Shown: positions 35,818 to 48,038 of the stretch, piece after piece
Numbering within the stretch: position 1 is the first letter of the stretch
Layout: every line of letters starts with the position of its first letter
NCBI RefSeq assembly: GCF_003073375.1
Contig: NZ_CP029002.1
Span: 978,001-1,042,000 of the forward strand
DNA from: Lysinibacillus sp. 2017
Lineage (GTDB): Bacteria > Bacillota > Bacilli > Bacillales_A > Planococcaceae
Length of the DNA: 64,000 nt
Direction: 5' to 3'
The notes under the pieces: generated by a model
The model's database searches: none
Told to the model about the DNA's origin: nothing
Seen by the model: the letters and a program-made list of their open reading frames with translations, nothing else
Made by a program: the position numbers and the translations under genes

Positions 35818-36374
35818 TGACGAAACAAGTATTAGATCATGCTCAAGAAAAAATGACAAAATCAATTGGTGCGTTCTCACGTGAATTAGCATCAATTCGT
35901 GCGGGAGTTGCTAATGCATCATTATTAGACCGTATTCAAGTAGACTACTATGGTGCACCAACACCAATTAACCAACTTGGTGGTGTAGCAGTACCAGAAG
36001 CACGCCTTTTAGTAATTACACCTTACGATAAATCAGTTTTAGGTGAAATTGAAAAAGCAATTATGCGTTCTGATATCGGTATTACACCAACAAATGATGG
36101 TAATGTAATCCGTTTAGCAATTCCTGCTTTAACAGAAGAGCGTCGTAAAGACTTAGTAAAACAAGTGAAAAAAGAAGCAGAAGAAGCAAAAGTTGCAATC
36201 CGTAACGTGCGTCGTGATGCTAACGATGATCTAAAAAAATCAGAGAAAAATGGTGAAATCACAGAAGACGAATTACGCGGCTTTGGTGAAGACATCCAAA
36301 AAATTACTGATAGCTCAATCGTAAAAATAGATGAGTTAGTAAAAGAAAAAGAAAAAGAAATTTTAACAGTATAA
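35817..36374 (+). CDS. frr: Ribosome recycling factor
   Basis: Splits post-termination ribosomes with EF-G. It is 185 residues with the RRF signature: [18 protein letters not shown], then [18 protein letters not shown] and [11 protein letters not shown]-type [18 protein letters not shown]. It overlaps pyrH by one base and is followed by two hairpins in tandem. Confidence 0.98.
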   Translation: MTKQVLDHAQEKMTKSIGAFSRELASIRAGVANASLLDRIQVDYYGAPTPINQLGGVAVPEARLLVITPYDKSVLGEIEKAIMRSDIGITPTNDGNVIRLAIPALTEERRKDLVKQVKKEAEEAKVAIRNVRRDANDDLKKSEKNGEITEDELRGFGEDIQKITDSSIVKIDELVKEKEKEILTV

Positions 36375-36393
36375 TTTCTTGAATACAGATTGT

Positions 36394-36430
36394 TTTCGCG
36401 CTATCAATAAAAAATAGCGCGAAATCTTTT
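36394..36430 (+). terminator. First hairpin/terminator after frr
   Basis: TTTCGCGCTA (36394-36403) pairs perfectly with TAGCGCGAAA (36415-36424); the following tract TCTTTTT is interrupted by a C. Likely a weak terminator. Confidence 0.65.
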
Positions 36431-36462
36431 TCTACTTGTAAGCGAACTTTAAATGGATTCAG

Positions 36463-36490
36463 ACGTCCTGCTAGTAAGGACGTTTTTTTT
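36463..36490 (+). terminator. Second terminator after frr
   Basis: ACGTCCT (36463-36469), 7-base loop, AGGACGT (36477-36483), then eight T (36483-36490). A clean intrinsic terminator. Confidence 0.88.
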
Positions 36491-36498
36491 AGTGAATA

Positions 36499-36557
36499 AG
36501 AAAGTATAGCTTTTCGAGGGAATTCAAATAAGAAATGACATCAATTCGCGCTATTTT
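36499..36557 (+). repeat. Dispersed intergenic repeat, copy A (upstream of uppS)
   Basis: Begins AGAAAGTATA and ends TTCGCGCTATTT. It aligns without gaps to 42901-42959 at about 47 of 59 positions, and its core (TTTTC to GAAATGAC) also aligns to 38351-38380. It lies in the roughly 370-base gap between frr and uppS, which otherwise holds two terminators and the uppS promoter. Confidence 0.7.
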
Positions 36558-36676
36558 GGCGGTAACTATGTTTTTTAATTAAATATAAATAAAACTACTT
36601 TCTAAACAAAGTACATATATATTAGTAACAAATTATTCTAAACACGTTGTCTATCAAGAAGTTCATGAATTAATCA

Positions 36677-36705
36677 AGGACAGGACTACCCTTTTTTGAT
36701 ATGAT
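36677..36705 (+). promoter_or_regulatory. Sigma-A promoter of uppS
   Basis: AGGACA (36677-36682), 17 bases, TATGAT (36700-36705), with a TG extension before the -10 box. About 45 bases upstream of the start codon. Confidence 0.65.
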
Positions 36706-36748
36706 GAATTAGAAAATAGTCCGATTTGTGCAGTTGGGGGAATTAACT

Positions 36749-37543
36749 ATGTTTAAAAAACTTTTAAAAAGAAAAACAAATAAAGAGCAACAAACAGTTA
36801 ACGAAAGTGTGGACTTAGTTAAAGGTGAAGAAATCCCTACCCATATTGCAATAATCATGGACGGGAACGGTCGTTGGGCGAAAAAACGTTCTATGCCTCG
36901 TGTAGCAGGACATCACGAAGGTATGAAAACGATACGTAAAATTACGCGTTGTGCAGATGATTTAGGGGTAAAGGTATTAACGCTTTATGCATTTTCTACA
37001 GAAAATTGGAAGCGTCCTAAAGCAGAAGTTGAATTTTTAATGCGTTTGCCAGAGCAATTTTTAAATTCATTTTTACCGGAGCTAATGGAGCGTAATATTA
37101 AAATTGAAATGATTGGTTTAATGGAAACATTACCAGAGTATACGCAAAGAGCTTTGAAACATGCGATGGAAAAAACGAAGGAAAATACGGGGTTAATTTT
37201 AAATTTTGCCATGAATTACGGTGGACGTGCGGAAATTGTGATGGCAATGCAGCAACTAATGAAAGAAGTTGAAGCTGGGAAATTAGCAATTGATGAAATT
37301 AATGAGCAACATCTTTCACAGTATGTGATGACGGCTCACTTACCTGAACCCGATTTGTTAATTCGAACAAGCGGGGAAGTACGTATTAGTAATTTCATGT
37401 TGTGGCAGCTCGCATATACGGAGTTTTGGTTCACAGATACGCATTGGCCAGATTTTGATGAAGTTTGTTTAAAAGAGGCGATTAGCGTGTATCAAAATCG
37501 TAACCGTCGTTATGGTGGGTTGAAAGGGGAAGAAACAAAGTGA
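36749..37543 (+). CDS. uppS: Undecaprenyl pyrophosphate synthase (isoprenyl transferase)
   Basis: Cis-prenyltransferase that makes the C55 lipid carrier for cell-wall synthesis. It is 264 residues. Active-site D38 lies in IIMDGNGRWAKKR; HHEGMKTI, LYAFSTENWKRP and the C-terminal RTSGEVRISNFMLWQ follow. I take the ATG at 36749 because GGGGGAA sits 8 bases upstream; a GTG at 36728 has no such site. It overlaps cdsA by four bases. Confidence 0.97.
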   Translation: MFKKLLKRKTNKEQQTVNESVDLVKGEEIPTHIAIIMDGNGRWAKKRSMPRVAGHHEGMKTIRKITRCADDLGVKVLTLYAFSTENWKRPKAEVEFLMRLPEQFLNSFLPELMERNIKIEMIGLMETLPEYTQRALKHAMEKTKENTGLILNFAMNYGGRAEIVMAMQQLMKEVEAGKLAIDEINEQHLSQYVMTAHLPEPDLLIRTSGEVRISNFMLWQLAYTEFWFTDTHWPDFDEVCLKEAISVYQNRNRRYGGLKGEETK

Positions 37544-38340
37544 AGCAACGCATTATTACTGGAGTAATAGCTGCGGCGTTATTTATTCCATTTGTTATAT
37601 ACGGAGGCGCTCCATTTGCAGTGGTTATTTCAGTATTAGCTATTATTGGTTTTTATGAAATACTTAAAATGAAGGGCCTTTCGATTTTTTCAGTGCCAGG
37701 TATTTTGGGTACGCTAGCGCTACTTATCTTAGTTATTCCAGATGAATGGTCGGCGAAAATGTTAGAGCTATTTCAATATGAATCGAAATTAATGATTGTT
37801 TACGGCATTGCTGCATTATTATTAATTTATATTGTACTTGTAAAAAATAAAATGACGTTTGATGAGGTCGGCTTTATTTTATTAAGTGCATTTTATGTGG
37901 GGCTAGGTTTCCACTATTTCATTGAAACACGCTTTATCGGTGTTGAGTTTGTTATCTTTGTGTTATTAGTTGTTTGGACGACGGACTCAGGGGCCTATTT
38001 TGTTGGACGTAAATTCGGGAAACATAAGCTATGGCCAGAAATTTCACCTAAAAAGACGGTGGAAGGATTTGTCGGTGGGATTGTCATTGCCGTACTATTT
38101 GCCATTGCTATGCAACTCATTTATCCGTTTGCACAGGGTTGGGTACAACTAATTCTTGTGACGATTGTTGCATCGATTGTTGGCCAAATGGGTGATTTAG
38201 TTGAGTCAGCGATCAAGCGTCATTATGGCGTAAAAGATTCAGGTAATATTTTGCCTGGACATGGTGGGATTTTAGACCGCTTTGACAGTTTATTATTTGT
38301 TGTCCCATTACTGCATTTTTTACATTTCTTTGGTGGATGA
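37540..38340 (+). CDS. cdsA: Phosphatidate cytidylyltransferase
   Basis: Makes CDP-diacylglycerol from phosphatidate and CTP at the membrane, the precursor of phosphatidylglycerol and other phospholipids. It is 266 residues with about eight transmembrane segments and the full family signature near the C-terminus (SAIKRHYGVKDSGNILPGHG followed by GILDR). GTG start overlapping uppS. Confidence 0.97.
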   Translation: MKQRIITGVIAAALFIPFVIYGGAPFAVVISVLAIIGFYEILKMKGLSIFSVPGILGTLALLILVIPDEWSAKMLELFQYESKLMIVYGIAALLLIYIVLVKNKMTFDEVGFILLSAFYVGLGFHYFIETRFIGVEFVIFVLLVVWTTDSGAYFVGRKFGKHKLWPEISPKKTVEGFVGGIVIAVLFAIAMQLIYPFAQGWVQLILVTIVASIVGQMGDLVESAIKRHYGVKDSGNILPGHGGILDRFDSLLFVVPLLHFLHFFGG

Positions 38341-38350
38341 TAAAAGCTAT

Positions 38351-38395
38351 TTTTTCATGAAATTCACTTAAGAAAAGACACCATTTTACTCGATT
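38351..38395 (+). repeat. Dispersed intergenic repeat, copy C (upstream of dxr)
   Basis: TTTTTCATGAAATTCAC followed by TTAAGAAAAGAC and ATTTTACTCG aligns with the core of the copies at 36499 and 42901. More diverged than those two and shorter at its 5' end. Confidence 0.5.
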
Positions 38396-38444
38396 CAGTG
38401 TGAAATGTGTTTTTTAATGTAAATAAAAGAGGGGAAGTATTGTT

Positions 38445-39590
38445 GTGAAGAAAATTAGTTTATTAGGTGCGACTGGGTCTATTGGGTGGCAAACATTTGA
38501 TATTTTACTTGCACACCCAGAAGAGTTTCGTTTAGTGGCATTTTCAGCAGGGCAAAATATTGAAAAATCGCGCGAAATTATTGAAAAGTTACAGCCTGAA
38601 TTAGTATCGATGCAAACAGAAGAAGCGGCACGTGTTTTACAAAAAGACTATCCGCATATTTCTTTTACATATGGCGCAAAAGGATTAGTGGACGTTGCAA
38701 CACATCCAGATTCGAAGGTATTAATTAATGCAGTACTCGGTAGTGTTGGGTTAGAGTCAACATTAGCCGCAATTCGCATGGGCAAAACAATTGCCATTGC
38801 CAATAAAGAAACATTAGTAACGGCTGGTCACCTAGTAATGGCCGAAGCAAAAAAATATAACGCACCGATTTTACCAGTTGATAGTGAACATTCAGCAATT
38901 TTCCAATCGATGAATGGGGAAAATAAAAAGCGAATTGAACGCATTATTTTAACAGCTTCTGGTGGATCTTTCCGTGATAAAACGCGTGATGAATTACAGG
39001 GTGTGACGGTTAAAGATGCATTGAATCACCCGAACTGGTCGATGGGGGCTAAAATTACAATTGACTCAGCAACGATGATGAATAAAGGGCTAGAAGTAAT
39101 CGAGGCACATGTCTTATTTGATATGCCGTATGACAATATCGATGTATTATTACATCGTGAAAGCATTATTCACTCAATGGTTGAATACGAAGATACAGGT
39201 GTCATCGCACAGCTTGGTACACCAGATATGCGCGTTCCGATTCAATATGCACTTAGCTATCCAGATCGTTTGCCACTTAAAAATGGGCAACGTTTAAATT
39301 TAGCACAAATTGGACAACTTCATTTTAAAGAAGTCGATTTCGATCGTTTCCGTGCACTGAAGTTTGCATATGATGCAGGACGTATGGGTGGTACAATCTT
39401 GACGGCAATGAATGCTGCAAATGAAGCGGCCGTTGCACTTTTCTTACAAGAAAAAATAACATTTTTACAAATTGAAGAATGTATTGAACGCATTATGAAT
39501 AGTCATAACAATATCTTGGTACCAGATTTGCAAACGATTTTACATGTAGATGGCGAAACGAGAAAAACCGTTGCGAGCATGGTAAAATAG
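38445..39590 (+). CDS. dxr: 1-deoxy-D-xylulose 5-phosphate reductoisomerase
   Basis: Second enzyme of the MEP isoprenoid pathway, NADPH-dependent. It is 381 residues with the nucleotide-binding [19 protein letters not shown]-type [12 protein letters not shown], the metal-binding [32 protein letters not shown] and ANEAAVA. GTG start after GAGGGGAAG. It supplies precursors used by the nearby uppS. Confidence 0.97.
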   Translation: MKKISLLGATGSIGWQTFDILLAHPEEFRLVAFSAGQNIEKSREIIEKLQPELVSMQTEEAARVLQKDYPHISFTYGAKGLVDVATHPDSKVLINAVLGSVGLESTLAAIRMGKTIAIANKETLVTAGHLVMAEAKKYNAPILPVDSEHSAIFQSMNGENKKRIERIILTASGGSFRDKTRDELQGVTVKDALNHPNWSMGAKITIDSATMMNKGLEVIEAHVLFDMPYDNIDVLLHRESIIHSMVEYEDTGVIAQLGTPDMRVPIQYALSYPDRLPLKNGQRLNLAQIGQLHFKEVDFDRFRALKFAYDAGRMGGTILTAMNAANEAAVALFLQEKITFLQIEECIERIMNSHNNILVPDLQTILHVDGETRKTVASMVK

Positions 39591-39650
39591 TGAAATATAA
39601 GAGATAGTGAGTAATCTTTGCTTTGTTTACTCATGTGAAGGTGGGAGATT

Positions 39651-40907
39651 ATGCAAACAGTTATTGCCTTTATCGCAATCTTTGGCTCACTTGTATTTTT
39701 CCATGAGCTAGGTCACTTTATCTTTGCAAAACGTGCGGGCATTATGGTACGTGAATTTGCAATTGGGATGGGGCCAAAAATTTTTGGTATGACGAAAGGT
39801 GAAACAATTTATACGTTACGTCTTTTACCAATCGGTGGTTACGTTCGTATGGCTGGTGAGGATGCTGATTCAGTAGAGTTACAGCCCGGTTACCGCGTAG
39901 CACTTGTAACAAATGAAGAGAATATTGTTGAAAAAATTGTGCTAAATCAAAAAGCACAATATCAAAATGTGATTTTTTTAGAAGTTGAACGTGCAGATTT
40001 AGAGCGTGACCTTTGGATTGAAGGATATGACGAAGAAGAAAAACTCGTTCGTTATAATGTGTCACGTACAGCGACAATTGTTGAAAATGGGACGGAACAA
40101 TTAATCGCACCACTGGACCGTCAATTTAACTCGAAATCAGTTGGCGCACGTGCGATGGCGATTTTCGCAGGTCCATTATTTAACTTTATTTTAGCTTTCT
40201 TCATTTTCTTGATTATCGGGTTAGTGCAAGGGGTTCCTTCAAATGATCCAATTATTTCGAAAGTGCAGGAAGATTCACCAGCAAGTTCAGCTGGTTTACA
40301 AGATGGCGATAAAATCGTGAAAATCGATGGCGTTTCTATCAAGAACTGGGAAGATTTATCGATTAAAATTCAAGATAACCCAGCAAAACCAATTGACTTT
40401 GAAGTAGAGCGTGATGGTGCGTTAACGACAGTTGAAGTAACACCTAATAGCGTTGAACAAAATGATGGTACCAAATATGGTCAAATCGGTGTTATGCGTC
40501 CAATAGAATCGAACCCGTTAAAAGCGGTTGCCTACGGTGCCAAGGAAACATATAACGGGACTGTATTGATTGGTAAACTTGTAGGTAAGTTAGTAACTGG
40601 TCAGTTCTCAATTGATGCACTTTCGGGTCCAGTTGGGATTTATAAAGCGACTGAAACCGTTGTAACATTTGGTTTATATAATGTTTTATACTGGGCAGCG
40701 ATGTTAAGTATTAACTTGGGAATTATGAACTTACTCCCATTACCAGCACTTGATGGTGGACGCTTGCTGTTCTTCTTATTTGAAGCATTGCGCGGAAAAC
40801 CAATTGATCGTCAAAAAGAAGGAATGGTTCATTTCGTTGGAATTGTGTTGCTCATGATCTTAATGGTCGTAGTAACATGGAATGATATTCAACGATTCTT
40901 CTTCTAA
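39651..40907 (+). CDS. rseP: Intramembrane site-2 zinc protease RseP (RasP)
   Basis: Cleaves membrane-bound anti-sigma factors and signal peptides within the bilayer. In 418 residues: H18, E19 and H22 of HELGH in the first membrane helix, a PDZ domain (about 195-275, DSPASSAGLQDGDKIVKIDG), and the third metal ligand in NLLPLPALDGGRLL. In B. subtilis this is RasP, acting on RsiW and FtsL. It follows dxr in the conserved order. Confidence 0.96.
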   Translation: MQTVIAFIAIFGSLVFFHELGHFIFAKRAGIMVREFAIGMGPKIFGMTKGETIYTLRLLPIGGYVRMAGEDADSVELQPGYRVALVTNEENIVEKIVLNQKAQYQNVIFLEVERADLERDLWIEGYDEEEKLVRYNVSRTATIVENGTEQLIAPLDRQFNSKSVGARAMAIFAGPLFNFILAFFIFLIIGLVQGVPSNDPIISKVQEDSPASSAGLQDGDKIVKIDGVSIKNWEDLSIKIQDNPAKPIDFEVERDGALTTVEVTPNSVEQNDGTKYGQIGVMRPIESNPLKAVAYGAKETYNGTVLIGKLVGKLVTGQFSIDALSGPVGIYKATETVVTFGLYNVLYWAAMLSINLGIMNLLPLPALDGGRLLFFLFEALRGKPIDRQKEGMVHFVGIVLLMILMVVVTWNDIQRFFF

Positions 40908-40930
40908 ATTGAATCATGTTTTAATATGAC

Positions 40931-40972
40931 AGCTTTGAGCGTTTTGTATGAATAATACTAGCGTTCAAAGCT
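40931..40972 (+). other. Hairpin after rseP
   Basis: AGCTTTGAGCG (40931-40941) pairs with CGTTCAAAGCT (40962-40972) with one G-U pair and a 20-base loop. There is no T-tract, so its role as terminator is doubtful. Confidence 0.5.
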
Positions 40973-41060
40973 AAATTTGTTTAGTATAGTAAGAGTAGAA
41001 ATTCAATTTCATGGGTTCGAAAGGAAGGGCTATGTGTAAAAACAAAGCCGAATCCAGATG

Positions 41061-41082
41061 CAATTGTGCAAAGGCACAATTG
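41061..41082 (+). promoter_or_regulatory. Hairpin in the proS leader
   Basis: CAATTGTGC (41061-41069), loop AAAG, GCACAATTG (41074-41082): a perfect 9-base stem in the roughly 110 bases between a possible -10 box (TATAGT, 40985-40990) and proS. No T-run follows, so it may affect mRNA stability or translation rather than termination. Confidence 0.55.
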
Positions 41083-41100
41083 GTTATATATGATTCTTAA

Positions 41101-42831
<1,731 letters not shown>

Positions 42832-42850
42832 TTTTTCTATAGAAAGAAGA

Positions 42851-42885
42851 GGAAAGTACAAAAACGATGTACTTTCCTTTCTTTT
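42851..42885 (+). terminator. Intrinsic terminator after proS
   Basis: GGAAAGTAC (42851-42859), loop of nine, GTACTTTCC (42869-42877), then TTTCTTTTT. It closes the proS unit. Confidence 0.8.
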
Positions 42886-42900
42886 TCATATTGGTGGATT

Positions 42901-42976
42901 AGAAAGTATAAGTTTTCAAGGCAATCCACATAAGAAAAGACTGGATTTCGCGCTATTTGACGCGAAATCTGTTTTT
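42901..42976 (+). repeat. Dispersed intergenic repeat, copy B, ending in a terminator-like hairpin
   Basis: AGAAAGTATA to TTTCGCGCTATTT aligns with copy A at 36499. Its 3' end forms GATTTCGCG (42944-42952), 8-base loop, CGCGAAATC (42961-42969) and TGTTTTT. The hairpin sits 30 bases before polC, leaving no room for a promoter between. Confidence 0.7.
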
Positions 42977-42998
42977 CTAATTAGAGAGGGTGAAAAAA

Positions 42999-45900
42999 TT
43001 GTCAAAACAGGAAGGAAGACAAAAGTTCCTACTATTATTACAGCAGCTAGAATTAACGGATGATGTCTACATGTCCTTTTTTGAAAATGGCGCTCTAGAA
43101 CGCGTAACGGTTCATAAAAAGAAACGTGTATGGCATTTTAATATTACCATTGAAAATATTTTACCTTTTCAAGTGTATCAATTACTTCGTTTACGGATGG
43201 CTGAGAAATTTTCACATATTGCTAATGTTTCATTAACGGTTACTTCGAATAACCCTGTTGTAACAGAACAGCATTTGCTTGAATATTGGCAGGCAGTTAT
43301 CGAACAAATGGCTGATATGTCACCGCTACTTCGTGAAAATTTAATGAAACAAACACCGAAATGGACAGGACATAAGTTGATTGTGACTTCGATGCTAGAA
43401 GTGGAATATTTATCATTAAAAGCGAAGTATACGGATAAAATTGCCGATAGTTACAAAGTATTTGGCTTCTCTCATATTCCGGTTGAATTCCAAATGGTGG
43501 AGGAGTCAGCGGAGTTTATCGCACAACAAGAAGCATTTTATCAACAGCGCAAAGAAGAGGAAGAACGTCTTTCAAAACAAGCGATGGCTGATTTTGCTAT
43601 GCGTGAAAAAGAAAAAGCAGAAAATCCATCAGCTGTGCAAAGTGATGTACCATTCCAAATTGGTTCATTTATTAAAAACGCGGGGCCCGTGGAAATACGT
43701 ACGGTTTTAGAAGAAGAACGCTCGATTGTTATTGAAGGCTTTATCTTCTCCTCAGAAGTAAAAGAATTGCGCAGTGGTCGTTCTCTATTGGAAATCAAAA
43801 TGTCTGACTACACGGATTCATTACTCGTTAAAATGTTCTCGAATGGGGATGAAGATGTTGCGAAAATGAACCAAATTAGTAAAGGCATGTGGGTACGGGT
43901 TCGTGGTTCCATTCAAATGGATACATTCGCACGTGATTTAGTTATGATGGCGAAAGATATTAATGAAGTTAAACACGAACCACGAAAAGATACGGCTCCT
44001 GATGGTGAAAAACGTGTAGAGCTTCATTTACACACACCAATGAGTCAAATGGATGCAGTAACGCCTGTTGATAGATTAGTTGCTCAAGCTGCTAAATGGG
44101 GTCATCCAGCGATTGCTATTACCGACCATGCAGTTGCACAGTCATTCCCAGAAGCCTATTCAGCTGGGAAGAAGAATGGCATTAAAGTAATTTACGGTGT
44201 AGAAGCGAACTTAGTGGACGATGGGAAGCCCATTGTTTATGACCCACGAGAACAAGTACTAGAAGATGCAACGTATATCGTTTTCGACGTAGAAACAACG
44301 GGATTCTCGAATGTTTATGATACGATTATTGAACTTGCAGCAGTTAAAATTCATAATGGTCAAGTCATTGACACGTTTGAACGTTTCTCAAATCCACACC
44401 GTAAGTTAACGGCTAAAATTATTGAATTAACCCATATTACAGATGATATGCTTGTCACGGCTCCTGAAATTGAAGATGTCATTCGTGAGTTCCATGATTT
44501 CATTGATGATGGAATCGTCGTTGCCCACAATGCATCATTCGATTTAGGTTTCTTATATGTGGCGTATCAAAAAGCTGGAATTGATGTTCGACACCCAGGT
44601 ATCGATACCGTAGAACTTTCGCGGCTAGTCAATCCAGGTCAAAAATCGCATAACTTAAAGACATTAACAAAAAAATACAATATTGATTTAACACAACATC
44701 ACCGTGCAATTTATGACACGGAAGCAACGGGCGAATTATTCCTTCATTTATTAAAACAAGCAGATGATTTAGGTATCAAAAATCTGATTGAAATGAATGA
44801 TCATGTTGGTGGTGAGGAAGGTTACAAGCAAGCACGTCCAAGTCACTGTACAATTTTAGCTGTTGATAATGCAGGCTTGAAAAATTTATTTAAATTAATT
44901 TCAATTTCACATACACAAACTTATTATCGTGTGCCACGTATACGTCGTTCAGATTTACAAAAGCTACGAGAAGGGTTAATTGTTGGTTCAGGATGTTCGA
45001 ATGGTGAATTATTTGAAACGATGATGAACAAAACCCCCGAGGAAGCAGAACGTATTGCGCGGTTCTATGATTATTTAGAAGTAATGCCAAAACCAGTGTA
45101 CTCTCCGCTTGTAGATGGGGGAACGGTGCATGATGAATGGGCATTAGAAGATATTATTCGTCGTATTGTGAAACTCGGTAAAAAGTTAAATTTACCGGTT
45201 GCTGCAACGGGGAATGTTCACTATTTACATGAAACCGATGCGAAATTCCGTCAAATTTTAGTTGGTTCGATGGGTGGAGCCAATCCGTTAAATCGTAATC
45301 CATTACCAAAAGTACATTTCCGTACGACCAATGAAATGTTGAAGGAATTTGATTTCTTAGGTCCGGATTTAGCGAAGGAAGTTGTTGTAACAAACCCGCA
45401 ACTTATTGCAGACCGTATTGGCGATGTAAAACCAATTAAAGATGAGTTATACACGCCGAAAATTGAAGGTTCAGATGATGAAGTAACGAATTTAACGTAT
45501 GAAATGGCACATCGCATTTACGGTGAAAACTTACCAGAAATCGTTCAAGCTCGTATTGATAAGGAATTAAAATCAATCTTAGGACATGGTTTCGGTGTAA
45601 TTTATTTAATTTCAGCGAAGCTTGTAAAAAAATCATTAGCGGATGGCTACTTAGTAGGGTCACGTGGTTCGGTAGGATCGTCTCTTGTTGCCACGTTCAT
45701 GGAAATTACTGAAGTAAACCCATTAGCACCACATTATATTTGCCCAAACTGTAAACATTCAGAATTTATCACGGATGGTTCTGTAGCATCAGGCTATGAT
45801 TTACCAAACAAAGATTGTTCAGAATGCGGCACGGCTTATAAAAAAGATGGACATGATATTCCGTTCGAAACTTTCCTTGGGTTTAAAGGAGATAAAGTTC

Positions 45901-47321
45901 CCGATATCGATTTAAACTTCTCTGGTGAATATCAACCACAAGCGCATAACTATACAAAAGTATTGTTCGGTGAAGATTATGTATTCCGTGCTGGAACAAT
46001 TGGAACCGTTGCTGAAAAGACTGCTTATGGTTATGTAAAAGGTTATGGTAGTGATAACGGTGTAACCTATCGAAATGCTGAAGTAGACCGACTTGTACAA
46101 GGGTGTACAGGCGTTAAGCGAACTACAGGTTCTCACCCAGGGGGAATTATTGTAGTTCCAGATTATATGGATATTTATGATTTCTCACCAGTCCAATTCC
46201 CAGCAGATGCGCAGGATTCAGAGTGGAAAACGACACACTTTGATTTCCACTCGATTCATGACAATATTTTAAAGCTCGATATACTTGGACACGATGATCC
46301 GACTGTAATTCGTATGCTGCAAGATTTATCGGGTATTGATCCGAAAACGATTCCAACAGATGACCTATTTGTTATGAAAATTTTCAGTACGCCGGAGTCT
46401 CTAGGGGTAACAGAGAAACAGATTGGTGCAAAAACAGGAACGCTCGGAATTCCAGAGTTTGGTACAAAATTCGTTCGCCAAATGCTAGAAGAAACGAAAC
46501 CGACAACATTTAGTGAACTTGTACAAATTTCAGGTCTTTCTCATGGTACAGATGTATGGTTAGGCAATGCAGCAGACCTGATTAAAGATGGAACATGTGT
46601 GTTAAAAGAAGTAATCGGTTGTCGTGATGATATTATGGTGTATTTAATTTATCAAGATTTAGATCCATCATTTGCGTTTAAAATTATGGAGTCTGTACGT
46701 AAAGGGAAAGGCTTAACGGATGAAATGGAAGCAGAAATGCGCGCGAAAAAAGTTCCAGAGTGGTACATCGATTCATGTAAAAAGATTAAGTACATGTTCC
46801 CGAAAGCCCATGCAGCAGCTTATGTATTAATGGCGGTACGTATCGCTTGGTTTAAAGTACATCATCCAATCGTTTATTACGCAGCATACTTTACAGTGCG
46901 TGCATCAGACTTCGATTTAATCGCAATGACGCAAGGCTCTGTAATGATTCGCAAAAAAATTGATGAGATCAACATGAAAGGGCTAGATGCCTCTCCGAAA
47001 GAGAAAAGTTTATTAACGGTTATGGAAATTGCACTTGAAATGACAGAACGTGGTATGAATTTTAAAAAGATTGATTTATATCGTTCACATGCAAGTGAAT
47101 TTGTCATTGATGGCAATAGCTTAATTCCACCGTTTGATTCGATTCCAGGATTAGGTACAAACGTTGCGAAACAAATCGTTGAAGCACGTAAAAATGGGGA
47201 GTTCCTTTCAAAAGAAGATCTGCAACAGCGCGGGCGAGTATCAAAAACTTTGATCGAATACATGGACCAACTTGGCTGCCTAGAAGGTATGCCAGATGCC
47301 AACCAACTTTCATTATTCTAA
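42999..47321 (+). CDS. polC: DNA polymerase III alpha subunit, PolC type
   Basis: Main replicative polymerase of low-GC Firmicutes, with built-in proofreading. In about 1440 residues: N-terminal domain, OB fold (about 225-320), PHP domain ([17 protein letters not shown]) interrupted by the DEDD exonuclease ([20 protein letters not shown]), catalytic palm with a zinc-binding CPNC / CSEC pair and [11 protein letters not shown], then C-terminal helix-hairpin-helix motifs ([16 protein letters not shown]). The start is uncertain: TTG at 42999 follows GAGAGGGTG at good spacing, while GTG at 42990 lies in that site. Confidence 0.97.
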   Translation: MSKQEGRQKFLLLLQQLELTDDVYMSFFENGALERVTVHKKKRVWHFNITIENILPFQVYQLLRLRMAEKFSHIANVSLTVTSNNPVVTEQHLLEYWQAVIEQMADMSPLLRENLMKQTPKWTGHKLIVTSMLEVEYLSLKAKYTDKIADSYKVFGFSHIPVEFQMVEESAEFIAQQEAFYQQRKEEEERLSKQAMADFAMREKEKAENPSAVQSDVPFQIGSFIKNAGPVEIRTVLEEERSIVIEGFIFSSEVKELRSGRSLLEIKMSDYTDSLLVKMFSNGDEDVAKMNQISKGMWVRVRGSIQMDTFARDLVMMAKDINEVKHEPRKDTAPDGEKRVELHLHTPMSQMDAVTPVDRLVAQAAKWGHPAIAITDHAVAQSFPEAYSAGKKNGIKVIYGVEANLVDDGKPIVYDPREQVLEDATYIVFDVETTGFSNVYDTIIELAAVKIHNGQVIDTFERFSNPHRKLTAKIIELTHITDDMLVTAPEIEDVIREFHDFIDDGIVVAHNASFDLGFLYVAYQKAGIDVRHPGIDTVELSRLVNPGQKSHNLKTLTKKYNIDLTQHHRAIYDTEATGELFLHLLKQADDLGIKNLIEMNDHVGGEEGYKQARPSHCTILAVDNAGLKNLFKLISISHTQTYYRVPRIRRSDLQKLREGLIVGSGCSNGELFETMMNKTPEEAERIARFYDYLEVMPKPVYSPLVDGGTVHDEWALEDIIRRIVKLGKKLNLPVAATGNVHYLHETDAKFRQILVGSMGGANPLNRNPLPKVHFRTTNEMLKEFDFLGPDLAKEVVVTNPQLIADRIGDVKPIKDELYTPKIEGSDDEVTNLTYEMAHRIYGENLPEIVQARIDKELKSILGHGFGVIYLISAKLVKKSLADGYLVGSRGSVGSSLVATFMEITEVNPLAPHYICPNCKHSEFITDGSVASGYDLPNKDCSECGTAYKKDGHDIPFETFLGFKGDKVPDIDLNFSGEYQPQAHNYTKVLFGEDYVFRAGTIGTVAEKTAYGYVKGYGSDNGVTYRNAEVDRLVQGCTGVKRTTGSHPGGIIVVPDYMDIYDFSPVQFPADAQDSEWKTTHFDFHSIHDNILKLDILGHDDPTVIRMLQDLSGIDPKTIPTDDLFVMKIFSTPESLGVTEKQIGAKTGTLGIPEFGTKFVRQMLEETKPTTFSELVQISGLSHGTDVWLGNAADLIKDGTCVLKEVIGCRDDIMVYLIYQDLDPSFAFKIMESVRKGKGLTDEMEAEMRAKKVPEWYIDSCKKIKYMFPKAHAAAYVLMAVRIAWFKVHHPIVYYAAYFTVRASDFDLIAMTQGSVMIRKKIDEINMKGLDASPKEKSLLTVMEIALEMTERGMNFKKIDLYRSHASEFVIDGNSLIPPFDSIPGLGTNVAKQIVEARKNGEFLSKEDLQQRGRVSKTLIEYMDQLGCLEGMPDANQLSLF

Positions 47322-47409
47322 TGCCTATTGAACGTAAATAGGCAAAATTTGCATTCAACTAGTGTTTATGCTATGCTGAATGTAATAATTTGTTGATAGT
47401 TCGCCAGCA

Positions 47410-47434
47410 AAAGAGTGGGATTTCCCGCTCTTTT
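47410..47434 (+). terminator. Intrinsic terminator after polC
   Basis: AAAGAGTGGGA (47410-47420) pairs with TCCCGCTCTTT (47423-47433), one G-U pair; the T-tract is short (TTTT, then CTGTTG). It lies in the 220-base gap before rimP. Confidence 0.75.
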
Positions 47435-47541
47435 CTGTTGTTTACACCACTATTTATACAAATTTTTCAATGGAAAACTCGTCTTTTGTATAGGGAGACA
47501 TTGCTGTTGAACGGTTCGTACAAAGACGCAAGGAGGATACG

Positions 47542-48027
47542 ATGAACAAAGTAACGTCGATCATTGAAGAGCTAGTGACACCGATCGTTGAAGAACTTGA
47601 GTTAGAATTAGTTGATATCGAGTTCGTAAAAGAAGGACGCGACTGGTTCCTTCGTATTTATGTTGACACACCGTCTGGCGGCATTGATATTTTACAATGT
47701 GCGCAAGTAAGTGAAATGTTGAGCGAGAAGTTGGATGAGAATGATCCAATCGAGCAAAACTATTATTTAGAGGTTTCTTCTCCAGGTGCTGAACGTCCTC
47801 TTAAAAAACAACAGGACTTTGAAAAGGCAATGGGCAAATATATTTATGTGAAAACTTATGAACCAGTAAAAGATTTAAAAGAATTCTATGGATATTTACG
47901 CGCATATACTGAAACAGAATTAGAAATTGAAATCCGCATTAAAACACGTAAACTAACAGTACAAATTCAGAAAGAAAAAATTGCGCAAGCACGTCTTGCC
48001 ATCGATTTTTCAGATAAGCAAATTTAG
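47542..48027 (+). CDS. rimP: Ribosome maturation factor RimP
   Basis: Assists 30S subunit assembly. It is 161 residues with an N-terminal alpha/beta domain (LELVDIEFVKEGRDWFLRIY), YYLEVSSPGAERPLKK, and a C-terminal SH3-like barrel. AGGAGG precedes the ATG. First gene of the rimP-nusA-ylxR-ylxQ-infB operon. Confidence 0.97.
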   Translation: MNKVTSIIEELVTPIVEELELELVDIEFVKEGRDWFLRIYVDTPSGGIDILQCAQVSEMLSEKLDENDPIEQNYYLEVSSPGAERPLKKQQDFEKAMGKYIYVKTYEPVKDLKEFYGYLRAYTETELEIEIRIKTRKLTVQIQKEKIAQARLAIDFSDKQI

Positions 48028-48038
48028 GAGTGAAAAAA

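Noticed and set aside
46877-47302. 141-codon minus-strand frame inside polC
   Set aside because: It is antisense to a strongly conserved part of PolC, with no ribosome binding site or recognisable domain.
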